Both the position numbers and the translations under genes were made by a program. Of a stretch of 64,000 bases of DNA, positions 35,200 to 42,694 are shown one piece after another. Each line of letters starts with the position of its first letter. Within the stretch, counting starts at the first letter, position 1. Source of the stretch: Blastomonas sp. AAP53. GTDB lineage: Bacteria > Pseudomonadota > Alphaproteobacteria > Sphingomonadales > Sphingomonadaceae. The DNA lies in contig NZ_ANFZ01000006.1 of the NCBI RefSeq assembly GCF_000331245.1, positions 372,001-436,000 on the forward strand, read 5' to 3'. The notes under the pieces were generated by a model. That model had not been told where the DNA came from. It worked only from the letters and a program-made list of their open reading frames with translations, and ran no database searches.

Positions 35200-35937
35200 T
35201 CAAATCAGCCCCATCGAGCGCATGCTGCTATGCCCGTCCAATCCGATGATGATATGGTCGTGCACACCGATGCCCAGCCGTTTGCCCGCCTCGATGATCT
35301 CGCGGGTGATCTGGATATCCTGCTTGCTGGGCTGGGGATTGCCGCTGGGGTGGTTGTGCACCAGGATCAGCGAGGTCGCCCCCAGGTCGAGCGAGCGCTT
35401 GATCACCTGCCGGGTGTAGATCGCCGCCTGATCGACCGATCCTTCGGACATGTTGTCGTCGCTGATCAGCATGTTCTTGGCGTTCAGATACAGAACGCGG
35501 ACGCGCTCGCGGGTGAGGTGCGCCATGTCGAGCCGCAGATAATCGAGCAGCGCCTGCCAGCTCGACAGGATCGGCTGGCGGTGCACCGGCTCGCTGACCA
35601 GCCGGCGCGCGGCGACCTGAACGATCTTGAGCGCCGCTGCGCTGGTATCGCCCATGCCCGGCACCGCGCGCAGCGAATCGCCGTCGGCCGTAAGCACGCC
35701 GGCCAGGCTGCCGAAATGGTCGATGAGCTGCTTGGCGAGCTGCTTGGTGTCGCGGCGCGGAATTGCCAGCGCCAACAGATATTCAATAATTTCATGATCA
35801 TGCAGCCCGGTTCCGTCACTGTTCAGCAAACGCTGCCTAAGCCGGGCGCGGTGGCCTGCGCCGTGATGGCCGCCTGCCGCAGTATCGGGCAGTTCGGCAT
35901 CGGCCAGCAACGGCAGCACAGGCGAGGAAGGGGGCAT
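35200..35937 (-). CDS. radC: RadC/MPN-domain protein
   Basis: 245 residues. A helix-hairpin-helix-like region (LRAVPGMGDTSAAALKIV, about 90-107) precedes the JAB1/MPN metalloprotease-fold domain with the zinc motif HNHPSGNPQPSKQD (H-x-H plus downstream D). RadC is named for DNA repair, but its activity is unsettled and it is often linked to mobile DNA and natural competence. Here it is an isolated chromosomal copy, divergent from ydbH across about 100 bases. Confidence 0.93.
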   Translation of the reverse strand: MPPSSPVLPLLADAELPDTAAGGHHGAGHRARLRQRLLNSDGTGLHDHEIIEYLLALAIPRRDTKQLAKQLIDHFGSLAGVLTADGDSLRAVPGMGDTSAAALKIVQVAARRLVSEPVHRQPILSSWQALLDYLRLDMAHLTRERVRVLYLNAKNMLISDDNMSEGSVDQAAIYTRQVIKRSLDLGATSLILVHNHPSGNPQPSKQDIQITREIIEAGKRLGIGVHDHIIIGLDGHSSMRSMGLI

Positions 35938-36041
35938 ATTTTGAGGTTAATCTTTCGCCCCGACGCGGGCAAACGCTTTGTCGGCGCGGCTTTCATCGCT
36001 CGGCGTTGCAACCGACGGCGTTGCAGCGCATTCAGGTGGCG

Positions 36042-39000
36042 ATGAGCGACCCCGAGACAGAGGCTGAGGCGATCCCGCCTGAACGTCAGGCGCGGGCGTG
36101 GCAGCGAACCGCGTGGCCGCTGCGCGTGGTGCTGTACGGCGTCGCGTTGCTGGGATTGGTCGGGCTGATCGCTTGGACCCAGCGCGAGGATATCGCCCGC
36201 AACCTGATCGGCAACGAACTGGAGCGCCAGGGCATACAGGCGCGCTATGATATCGAATCGATCGGTGTCGGGCGGCAGACGGTGCGCAACCTGGTGCTGG
36301 GCGACCCCGCCCGGCCCGATGCGACGATCGACCGGTTGAGCATCGATATCGGCGGCGGGCTGTTTGGCCTGAGGATTGACCAGGTGATCGTCGAAGGCCT
36401 GCGCGGCTATGGCCGGCTGGACAACGGCCGGGTCAGCTTCGGTACCCTCGACAAGCTGATCTACACTGACAGCCAGGAGCCGTTCAGCCTGCCAAGGCTC
36501 GATCTGACGCTGCGCGATGCGAGGCTGCGGATCGAAAGCCCCTATGGCACGCTGGGTATCAAGGGCGAGGGGAGCGGCGATCTGCACGACGGCTTCAAGG
36601 GCACAATGGCGGCCATCGGGGCGCGATTCGCTTATCAGGGGTGCGCCATTGACCGGCCCAGCCTGTTCGGCACGATCCGCATCGAAGATCAGCGACCTGC
36701 ATTCACCGGCCCGCTGCGGTTTGCAGGCTTGGCTTGCGAGGCCGGTGGGGTCGCAATCGGCGGATCTTCGCTGGCGCTGCGCGCCGAGGCGAACGCCACG
36801 CTGGATCGAGTCGAGGGCGCGATCGTCCCCGCCACCGGTGCGATCCGCGCAGGCGACGCGGCAGCGGCTGGTTTGCGCGGCCGGCTGGGCTTTGCCTATT
36901 CGCCCGGACAGATCGATACCGAGGTGGATCTGACACTGCTGGATGCCGGTGCTTCGGGTGTCGGCTTCGACAGGCTGGTGGCCAGGGGCACGGGCGTGCT
37001 GCGGTTGTCAGCAATGCAACCCGACGTCCGCTTTGAAGGCAGTGTTCTGGGCGAGTCGCTTGCAATGGACCCGGCGCGCCTCACTGGGATGGACCGGGCC
37101 GTCGGTGCCAGTGCTAGCCTGCCGGTCGGGCCGCTTGTTGCGCAGATGGTCAAGGCCGCGCGGCGTACCTTGCCCGGGGCGAACCTCGCGATGACGGTCC
37201 AGGCGCGCAGCGGCGCTGAACGGCTGTCGGTCGAGATCCCGCGACTCGCGCTGAATGGGGCAAAAGGCGAACGGCTTGTCGGCGGTAACAGCCTGACGCT
37301 GCGCCGTGTGCGCGACGAGTTCCAGCTCGCTGGAAACATCGCCACCGGCGGTGCAGGTCTCCCGATCTCCCAGTTGCGCATCGTGCCGCGCGGGCAGGGG
37401 GCCTATGCGCTGCGGCTGGCTATGGAGGAGTATCGCGCAGACGGTGCGTCGCTGGCAGTGCCGCAGCTGGAAGCGCAGTGGAACGGGCGCGGTGGCCTGT
37501 CGTTCAATGGCACAGCGCGGCTCAGCGGACCGATCCCCGGCGGCAGTGTGCAGGGTCTGGTGCTCCCGCTTCAGGGGCGATGGAGCGAGGCAGGCGGTGT
37601 CACACTGTACGATAACTGCCAGACGTTGCGCGTCGACCAGCTGCGGCTGGCAAATTTCACCAGCGCACGCCAGGCACTGACCCTGTGCCCCACAAGAGGT
37701 GCGCCGATGGTTCGCTCCGGACTCCGTGGTCTGGTGCTGGCGGCGCGGTTGGCGCAGTCCAGCCGGATCAACGGCCGGCTTGGCACATCGGACCTTGCAC
37801 TGTCGGTGGGGGCCCTGCAGCTCGATTTCCCCGGCACGGCGCAGCTGTCGGATGTCGATCTGCTGATCGGCAACGCGCAGGCGGGTACGCACATCAAGGC
37901 GGGCGACTTTAGCGTCGATCTGGGCGATGCCCTGGGCGGGCGCTATGCCGATGCGGAAGCGACGATCGGCGTGGTTCCGCTGTTGATGACGCGCGGTACA
38001 GGCGCGTGGCGCTTCGCCGAATCGGTGCTCGAGGTGACGGGCGACGAATGGTTGCTGCGCGATCGTCAGGTGCCCGCGCGTTTCCAGCCGCTGGTAACCG
38101 ACGACATGCGGCTCACGCTGGCCGATGACAGGATCGGCGTGACCGGTACGCTGAACGAACCGCAGACGCTGCGCCAGGTTCTGCGCGTGGGTATCGCGCA
38201 CGATCTGGCAACGGTCACCGGCCATGCCGACCTGTTCGTCGATGGCATGACCTTTGACGATACGCTTCAGCCCGAGATGGTCAGCAATATCGCGCTGGGT
38301 ATCATCGCCAATACGCGCGGCACGGTGGCGGGCACCGGGCGGATCGACTGGACAAGCGAAGGGGTGGCATCGAGCACGGGGCGCTTCCGCACCGATTCGC
38401 TTGGCTTCGCAGCGGCTTTTGGCCCGGTCAGCGGCCTGTCGGGCGAAATCGCGTTCACCGATCTGCTCGGATTCGAGACCGGCCCGGGGCAATTGGTGCG
38501 GCTGGCAGAGGTCAATCCCGGCTTTGCTGTCTATGGCGGCGCGATTCGCTACCGCCTGCTCCCCGGCTTTCGCATGCAGGTCGAGGGCGGCGAATGGCCG
38601 TTTGCCGGGGGGCGGCTGCTGCTCGACCCCGGCACGATCGATCTGGTGAGCGAAGAGCCGCGCCGTCTCGTTTTCCGCGTCGATCGGGTGGATGCCGCAC
38701 AGTTCCTGGCCGGATTCGATTTCGAGAACATCAACGCGACCGGCCAGTTCACCGGCATCATCCCGATCATCTTCGACAAGGACGGCGGCCATGTCCGCGG
38801 TGGCCGGCTTGAGGTCATCGGCGATGGCGGCACGCTCGCCTATGTCGGGGAGCTGACCTATGAAGACCTCGGCACGATGGCAAACTTCGCATTCAACGCC
38901 TTGCGATCATTGCGCTATCGATCGCTGGTGGTCGAACTGGACGGCGAGCTGGCAGGCGAGGTCGTCACAAAAATTCGCTTTGATGGCATCAGCCAGGGCG

Positions 39001-39242
39001 AGGGCGCTTCCCGCAACTTCCTCACCCGGAGGATCGAGAAACTGCCGCTGCGGTTCAATGTGACGATCAGCGCGCCTTTCCTTCAGCTCATCACTTCGGC
39101 GCGGTCGCTCTACGACACGCAGTACATTACCGACCCCGGAGTGCTGGGCCTGCTGCCCGGCCAGACGAACAATCCGGGCATCGGTTCGACAACGGAAACA
39201 AAACCGGGCATTCAGCCCCCAGAAAGCGAGGATCGTCCATGA
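36042..39242 (+). CDS. ydbH: YdbH-family AsmA-like intermembrane lipid transport protein
   Basis: 1066 residues from ATG 36042; an upstream ATG at 36006 adds 12 unlikely residues. One N-terminal membrane helix (VVLYGVALLGLVGLIAW, about 35-52) anchors a very long periplasmic beta-rich domain. The C-terminal DctA-YdbH-type domain (SGEIAFTDLLGFETGPGQ to LRYRSLVVELDG) is present. In E. coli YdbH is one of three redundant AsmA-like proteins (with TamB and YhdP) needed for phospholipid movement to the outer membrane. The next two genes are YnbE-like and YdbL-like with overlapping stops and starts, exactly the known partner set, which makes the call firm despite low sequence conservation. Confidence 0.85.
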   Translation: MSDPETEAEAIPPERQARAWQRTAWPLRVVLYGVALLGLVGLIAWTQREDIARNLIGNELERQGIQARYDIESIGVGRQTVRNLVLGDPARPDATIDRLSIDIGGGLFGLRIDQVIVEGLRGYGRLDNGRVSFGTLDKLIYTDSQEPFSLPRLDLTLRDARLRIESPYGTLGIKGEGSGDLHDGFKGTMAAIGARFAYQGCAIDRPSLFGTIRIEDQRPAFTGPLRFAGLACEAGGVAIGGSSLALRAEANATLDRVEGAIVPATGAIRAGDAAAAGLRGRLGFAYSPGQIDTEVDLTLLDAGASGVGFDRLVARGTGVLRLSAMQPDVRFEGSVLGESLAMDPARLTGMDRAVGASASLPVGPLVAQMVKAARRTLPGANLAMTVQARSGAERLSVEIPRLALNGAKGERLVGGNSLTLRRVRDEFQLAGNIATGGAGLPISQLRIVPRGQGAYALRLAMEEYRADGASLAVPQLEAQWNGRGGLSFNGTARLSGPIPGGSVQGLVLPLQGRWSEAGGVTLYDNCQTLRVDQLRLANFTSARQALTLCPTRGAPMVRSGLRGLVLAARLAQSSRINGRLGTSDLALSVGALQLDFPGTAQLSDVDLLIGNAQAGTHIKAGDFSVDLGDALGGRYADAEATIGVVPLLMTRGTGAWRFAESVLEVTGDEWLLRDRQVPARFQPLVTDDMRLTLADDRIGVTGTLNEPQTLRQVLRVGIAHDLATVTGHADLFVDGMTFDDTLQPEMVSNIALGIIANTRGTVAGTGRIDWTSEGVASSTGRFRTDSLGFAAAFGPVSGLSGEIAFTDLLGFETGPGQLVRLAEVNPGFAVYGGAIRYRLLPGFRMQVEGGEWPFAGGRLLLDPGTIDLVSEEPRRLVFRVDRVDAAQFLAGFDFENINATGQFTGIIPIIFDKDGGHVRGGRLEVIGDGGTLAYVGELTYEDLGTMANFAFNALRSLRYRSLVVELDGELAGEVVTKIRFDGISQGEGASRNFLTRRIEKLPLRFNVTISAPFLQLITSARSLYDTQYITDPGVLGLLPGQTNNPGIGSTTETKPGIQPPESEDRP

Positions 39243-39454
39243 AGCGGGGAACATGGTTGGCGATGGTGAGGAACCACAGCGCCCTGGTCGCAGTCGTGAT
39301 GGCTGCGGCTGCGTCGCTGGGGGGATGCGTGACGATAGCGGCACCGGACAAGCCGATTGTCATCAATCTCAACATCAACATCAAACAGGAAGTCGTCTAT
39401 CGGCTCGATGGCAAGGCCAAAGAGGTGATCGACGAGAACGCGGAGATTTTCTGA
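39239..39454 (+). CDS. ynbE: YnbE-like lipoprotein
   Basis: 71 residues. The signal peptide ends in a lipobox near residue 31 (SLGGC). The mature part is short and keeps the YnbE pattern VTIAAPDKPIVINLNINI followed by EVVYRL. In E. coli YnbE is an outer-membrane lipoprotein that forms beta-strand-stacked multimers and completes the bridge with YdbH. It overlaps ydbH (ATGA) and ydbL (TGATG). The leader is slightly longer than in E. coli, and an internal ATG nine codons on could be the true start. Confidence 0.88.
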   Translation: MKRGTWLAMVRNHSALVAVVMAAAASLGGCVTIAAPDKPIVINLNINIKQEVVYRLDGKAKEVIDENAEIF

Positions 39455-39834
39455 TGAACAGGGCTTTTGTGAAAACCGGGATTGCCGCGCTGGCGGTGTT
39501 TGGCCTGGCTTTGCCTGCCCTCGCGCAGCGTGATCCGGCCTATGAGGCGGCTCGCTCCAGCGGATCGATTGGCGAGAAGCCGGATGGTTATCTTGCGGTG
39601 GTCAGTGGCGGCGACGGCCAGCTGCAGAAGCTGGTCAGCGACATCAATCTCAAGCGCAAGCAGGTCTATACCGAACGTGCTTCCGCCGAAGGCTCGACAG
39701 TGGAACAGTTCGCCTTCACCGCAGGCTGCAACACCATATCGCGAACCAAGCCTGGCGAAAAATACCAGGCACCTGACGGCAGCTGGAAGACTCGGGACGG
39801 CAGCCCGCCGGTGCGTGATGCCCGCTGTCCGTAA
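39454..39834 (+). CDS. ydbL: YdbL-family (DUF1318) periplasmic protein
   Basis: 126 residues. Signal peptide (VKTGIAALAVFGLALPALAQ), then RSSGSIGEKPDGYLAVV, the DUF1318/YdbL core that in E. coli helps control YnbE multimerisation. The C-terminal part (GCNTISRTKPGEKYQAPDG) has two Cys and extends beyond the usual domain. Third gene of the coupled trio. A strong intrinsic terminator follows 29 bases after the stop. Confidence 0.85.
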   Translation: MNRAFVKTGIAALAVFGLALPALAQRDPAYEAARSSGSIGEKPDGYLAVVSGGDGQLQKLVSDINLKRKQVYTERASAEGSTVEQFAFTAGCNTISRTKPGEKYQAPDGSWKTRDGSPPVRDARCP

Positions 39835-39862
39835 CTGCGACAGCTCCCTGAACGCCGAACCC

Positions 39863-39893
39863 GCCCGGATTTCTCGCGAAATCCGGGCTTTTT
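39863..39893 (+). terminator. Intrinsic terminator of the ydbH-ynbE-ydbL operon
   Basis: An eleven-base-pair stem (GCCCGGATTTC with GAAATCCGGGC) closed by a four-base loop and followed by five Ts. Textbook rho-independent form, placed just after ydbL. Confidence 0.9.
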
Positions 39894-40038
39894 CGTGCAT
39901 GTTCCCGCAGCGCAGCATGGCCATTGACTTGCAACCCAGCCCTTTCTAAACGGGCCGCGCCTTGGCGGGTCCACTCGTCGCTGGTTGCTTGCTTTTTCGA
40001 TATTGTAGCCTCAGGGCCAATAAGAGGGAGTAAAGCAG

Positions 40039-40398
40039 ATGGCGGAGAATGAACCCGGGCAAGACCCTGTCGGCGGCGACGCGCGGATCGATCACCTTGG
40101 TGATCGCTTGCGCGATATCACGCAGCGGGAGCAGGCCGGAGCGAGCGGCAAGGGGGGCGCAGTCGATGCGAATTATCGATTGGGCAACCGGGTGCTCGCC
40201 GACCTGCTGGGGGGTATTGCTGGTGGTTTGCTGTTCGGCTGGCTGTTTGATCGCTGGCTGGGCACATCGCCCTGGCTCCTGATCGCGTTCCTCACCTTGG
40301 GGATCATCGTGGCGTTCAGGAACATCATCCGGGTTTCCAACGCATATTCGGCGGGGCTGAAAAATCAGCAGTCCCCGAAGGATAAGCCTGAAGATTAA
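40039..40398 (+). CDS. atpI: ATP synthase protein I
   Basis: 119 residues; GAGGG ribosome site upstream. A hydrophilic N terminus is followed by two membrane helices (VLADLLGGIAGGLLFGWLFD and WLLIAFLTLGIIVAFRN), the AtpI/AtpR layout. AtpI is a non-essential factor aiding c-ring assembly. First gene of the F0 operon; the next start is 17 bases away. Confidence 0.9.
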   Translation: MAENEPGQDPVGGDARIDHLGDRLRDITQREQAGASGKGGAVDANYRLGNRVLADLLGGIAGGLLFGWLFDRWLGTSPWLLIAFLTLGIIVAFRNIIRVSNAYSAGLKNQQSPKDKPED

Positions 40399-40415
40399 GA
40401 CGAAGAGGTAAGGTT

Positions 40416-41201
40416 GTGGCAGCCGAGTCAGGCAAAATCGACCCAATGCACCAGTTCGAAATCGCGCCCGTTTTCTCGGGTGGTTTCGACATTGCGGGGC
40501 AGACCATCGCCTTCACCAACAGCGCCATGTGGATGCTGTTGACGCTGGTGGCATTGTGGGTGTTCATGCAGGGCGGCATGAAGCGTGAGCTGGTGCCCGG
40601 TCGCTGGCAGCTGATGGTCGAGAGCTTTACCGGCTTTATCGACGACATGCTGGTCGCCAACATCGGTGCCGAGGGCCGCAAATACGCGCCTTATGTCTTT
40701 TCGCTGTTCATGTTCATCCTGTTCGCCAACATCCTCGGCCTGCTGCCGATCGGCGTGTTTGGCGGTCATCCCTTCACCGTGACCAGCCATCTGACGATCA
40801 CCGGCGTGCTCGCCATCGTCAGCTTCGCGATCGTGCTGATCGTCGGTTTCAGCCGTCATGGCTTCCACTTCTTCTCGCTGTTCGTGCCGCACGGCACGCC
40901 GCTGCCGATGATCCCGTTCATCTTCCTCGTTGAACTGCTGTCCTTCCTGGTCCGCCCGTTCAGCCTGGGTCTGCGACTGTTCGTTGCGATGACCGCCGGG
41001 CATATCCTGCTGAAGGTGCTCGCAGGCTTCGTGATCAACTCGACCAACGCCGGCGTCGGCTATGGCCTGATGGTCGGCCTGCCCAGCCTGACGCTGATGG
41101 TCGGGATCAGCGCGCTCGAAATTCTGGTCGCGGTTGTCCAGGCCTATGTCTTTGCGCTGCTCACCTCGCTGTACATCAACGACGCGGTGAACCTGCATTA
41201 A
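40416..41201 (+). CDS. atpB: F0F1 ATP synthase subunit a
   Basis: 261 residues starting with GTG. Five to six membrane helices. The essential proton-channel arginine sits in LGLRLFVAMTAGHILLK (helix 4), and the C-terminal helix region GISALEILVAVVQAYVFALLT is typical. It forms the two proton half-channels beside the c-ring in the inner membrane. Located between atpI and atpE as in other alphaproteobacteria. Confidence 0.97.
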   Translation: MAAESGKIDPMHQFEIAPVFSGGFDIAGQTIAFTNSAMWMLLTLVALWVFMQGGMKRELVPGRWQLMVESFTGFIDDMLVANIGAEGRKYAPYVFSLFMFILFANILGLLPIGVFGGHPFTVTSHLTITGVLAIVSFAIVLIVGFSRHGFHFFSLFVPHGTPLPMIPFIFLVELLSFLVRPFSLGLRLFVAMTAGHILLKVLAGFVINSTNAGVGYGLMVGLPSLTLMVGISALEILVAVVQAYVFALLTSLYINDAVNLH

Positions 41202-41256
41202 GCTTTTCTTTTCGCTACAATCTTTCCATCACACAAGTTTCCTAAGGAGTAATATT

Positions 41257-41484
41257 ATGGACGCAGAAGCTGCAAAGTTGATCGGTGCCGGTCTGGCTGC
41301 AATCGGTGCCGGCATGGCCGCTATCGGTGTGGGTAACGTGTTTGGTTCGTTCCTGGAAAGCGCACTGCGCAACCCGGCAGCAGCCGATGGCCAGCAGGGC
41401 CGCCTCTTCATCGGCTTCGCCGCTGCCGAACTTCTCGGTCTGCTGGCGTTCGTCGTGGCGATGATCCTGATCTTCGTTGCCTGA
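41257..41484 (+). CDS. atpE: F0F1 ATP synthase subunit c
   Basis: 75 residues; AAGGAG before the ATG. A hairpin of two helices: helix 1 is glycine-rich (GAGLAAIGAGMAAIGVG), and helix 2 carries the proton-binding carboxylate Glu58 in FAAAELLGLL. The residues around Glu58 fit a proton-type, not sodium-type, rotor. A strong stem-loop follows before the b' gene. Confidence 0.97.
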   Translation: MDAEAAKLIGAGLAAIGAGMAAIGVGNVFGSFLESALRNPAAADGQQGRLFIGFAAAELLGLLAFVVAMILIFVA

Positions 41485-41492
41485 TTATTCGT

Positions 41493-41525
41493 GAAACGGG
41501 GCCGGCCTGTCGCCGGTCCCGTTTC
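41493..41525 (+). other. Intercistronic stem-loop after atpE
   Basis: A 14-base-pair stem (GAAACGGGGCCGGC with GCCGGTCCCGTTTC, one G-T pair) and a five-base loop, without a T-run. It lies between atpE and atpF', where c must be made in large excess over b and b'. It probably protects the atpE message end or partly terminates transcription. Confidence 0.6.
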
Positions 41526-41561
41526 GCACCTTCAAGATTCTGATCCACGGATAGCTTTGAT

Positions 41562-42056
41562 ATGCCCCAGATTGACCAGATCATGTCCACCTACGGGTCC
41601 CAGTTCTTTTGGCTGGTGATCACGTTTGGGCTGATTTATTTTGTAATCGGGCGTTCGATGCTGCCGAAGATCCAGGGCACGGTCGATCTGCGCAAGGGTA
41701 AGATCGCCGGTGATCTGGCCGCTGCCCGCGCTGCCCATGCCCGTGCCGACGAGATCGAGGAAGAGTATCGTCAGGCGCATGCTCGTGCCCGCGATGCGGC
41801 GCTCGCCGTGACGGCCGAAGCCAAGGCCAAGGGCGCTCGCGAGGCGGAAGTCCGGGTGCGGGATGCCGATGTCGGCATCGCATCGCATCTGGCCGAAGCC
41901 GAAGGTGCCATTGCGGCACAGCAGGCAGCCGCTCTGACCGAGATCGAAGCCGTGGCGGTGGAAGCCGCCCAGGATATCGTCGCCCGGCTGACGCCGGCAA
42001 AGATCACCAAGCCGCAGGTCAACCGTGCGGTCAAGGGAGCACTGGCCGATGCTTGA
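41562..42056 (+). CDS. atpF': F0F1 ATP synthase subunit b'
   Basis: 164 residues. One N-terminal membrane helix (FFWLVITFGLIYFVIGRSML) followed by a long charged Ala/Glu-rich helix forming the peripheral stalk. The b' type is specific to alphaproteobacteria, cyanobacteria and relatives and pairs with b. The stop overlaps the b start by eight bases. Confidence 0.92.
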   Translation: MPQIDQIMSTYGSQFFWLVITFGLIYFVIGRSMLPKIQGTVDLRKGKIAGDLAAARAAHARADEIEEEYRQAHARARDAALAVTAEAKAKGAREAEVRVRDADVGIASHLAEAEGAIAAQQAAALTEIEAVAVEAAQDIVARLTPAKITKPQVNRAVKGALADA

Positions 42057-42600
42057 CCTCATCATCCTCGCGTCCGAAGCCGGCGAGCATGCCGATCCTT
42101 CGATCGGCGGCGTGCATCTGCTCAACGCCACCTTCTTCGTCTCGGCGGCGATGCTGATCCTGATCGGCATTGTCCTCTACAAGAAGGTCCCGGCGCTGAT
42201 CGGTGCCTCGCTCGATCGCAAGATCGCCAGCATCAAGGCGGAACTCGACGAGGCCCAGGCCTTGCGTGCGGATGCCGAGCGTCTGCGCGGCGAATATGAG
42301 GCCAAGCTGGCTGCGGCAACGCAGGAAGCCGCCGACATGAACGCCCGCGCCGAAGCCGAGGCCGAAGCCGTTCTCGCCAAGGCCCGCACCGATGCGGAAA
42401 ACCTGATCGCGCGCCGCCAGAAGATGGCGACCGACAAGATCGCCGCCGCCGAGCGTGCGGCCGTCGCCGAAATCCGCAGCAAGGTTGCCCGCGCTGCCAC
42501 CGGTGCCGCGGCTGCGCTGATTGCCGAAAACCACAATGCCGACGCCGACAAGGCGCTGGTCGATCATACCGTGGCCGAACTGGGCACGCGTCTGAACTGA
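42049..42600 (+). CDS. atpF: F0F1 ATP synthase subunit b
   Basis: 183 residues from ATG 42049 with AAGGGAGC upstream inside the b' gene. Short periplasmic N terminus, one membrane helix (TFFVSAAMLILIGIVLYKK), then the stalk helix rich in Ala, Glu and Arg. Completes the F0 operon. The F1 genes (atpHAGDC) are not in this window, as expected for alphaproteobacteria. A hairpin follows eight bases after the stop. Confidence 0.93.
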   Translation: MLDLIILASEAGEHADPSIGGVHLLNATFFVSAAMLILIGIVLYKKVPALIGASLDRKIASIKAELDEAQALRADAERLRGEYEAKLAAATQEAADMNARAEAEAEAVLAKARTDAENLIARRQKMATDKIAAAERAAVAEIRSKVARAATGAAAALIAENHNADADKALVDHTVAELGTRLN

Positions 42601-42607
42601 TCCTGTT

Positions 42608-42632
42608 TCCCTCTCCCTGCGTGGGAGAGGGA
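42608..42632 (+). terminator. Terminator-like hairpin after the F0 operon
   Basis: A ten-base-pair stem (TCCCTCTCCC with GGGAGAGGGA) and a five-base loop, then ATCGG and TTTT. It lies between atpF and uvrC on the same strand. The T-run is separated from the stem, so strength is uncertain. Confidence 0.6.
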
Positions 42633-42694
42633 TCGGTTTTGCCATGTGCTAAACCATTGACCTGCCGCCATCGTCACGCCACATCACGCGCACC

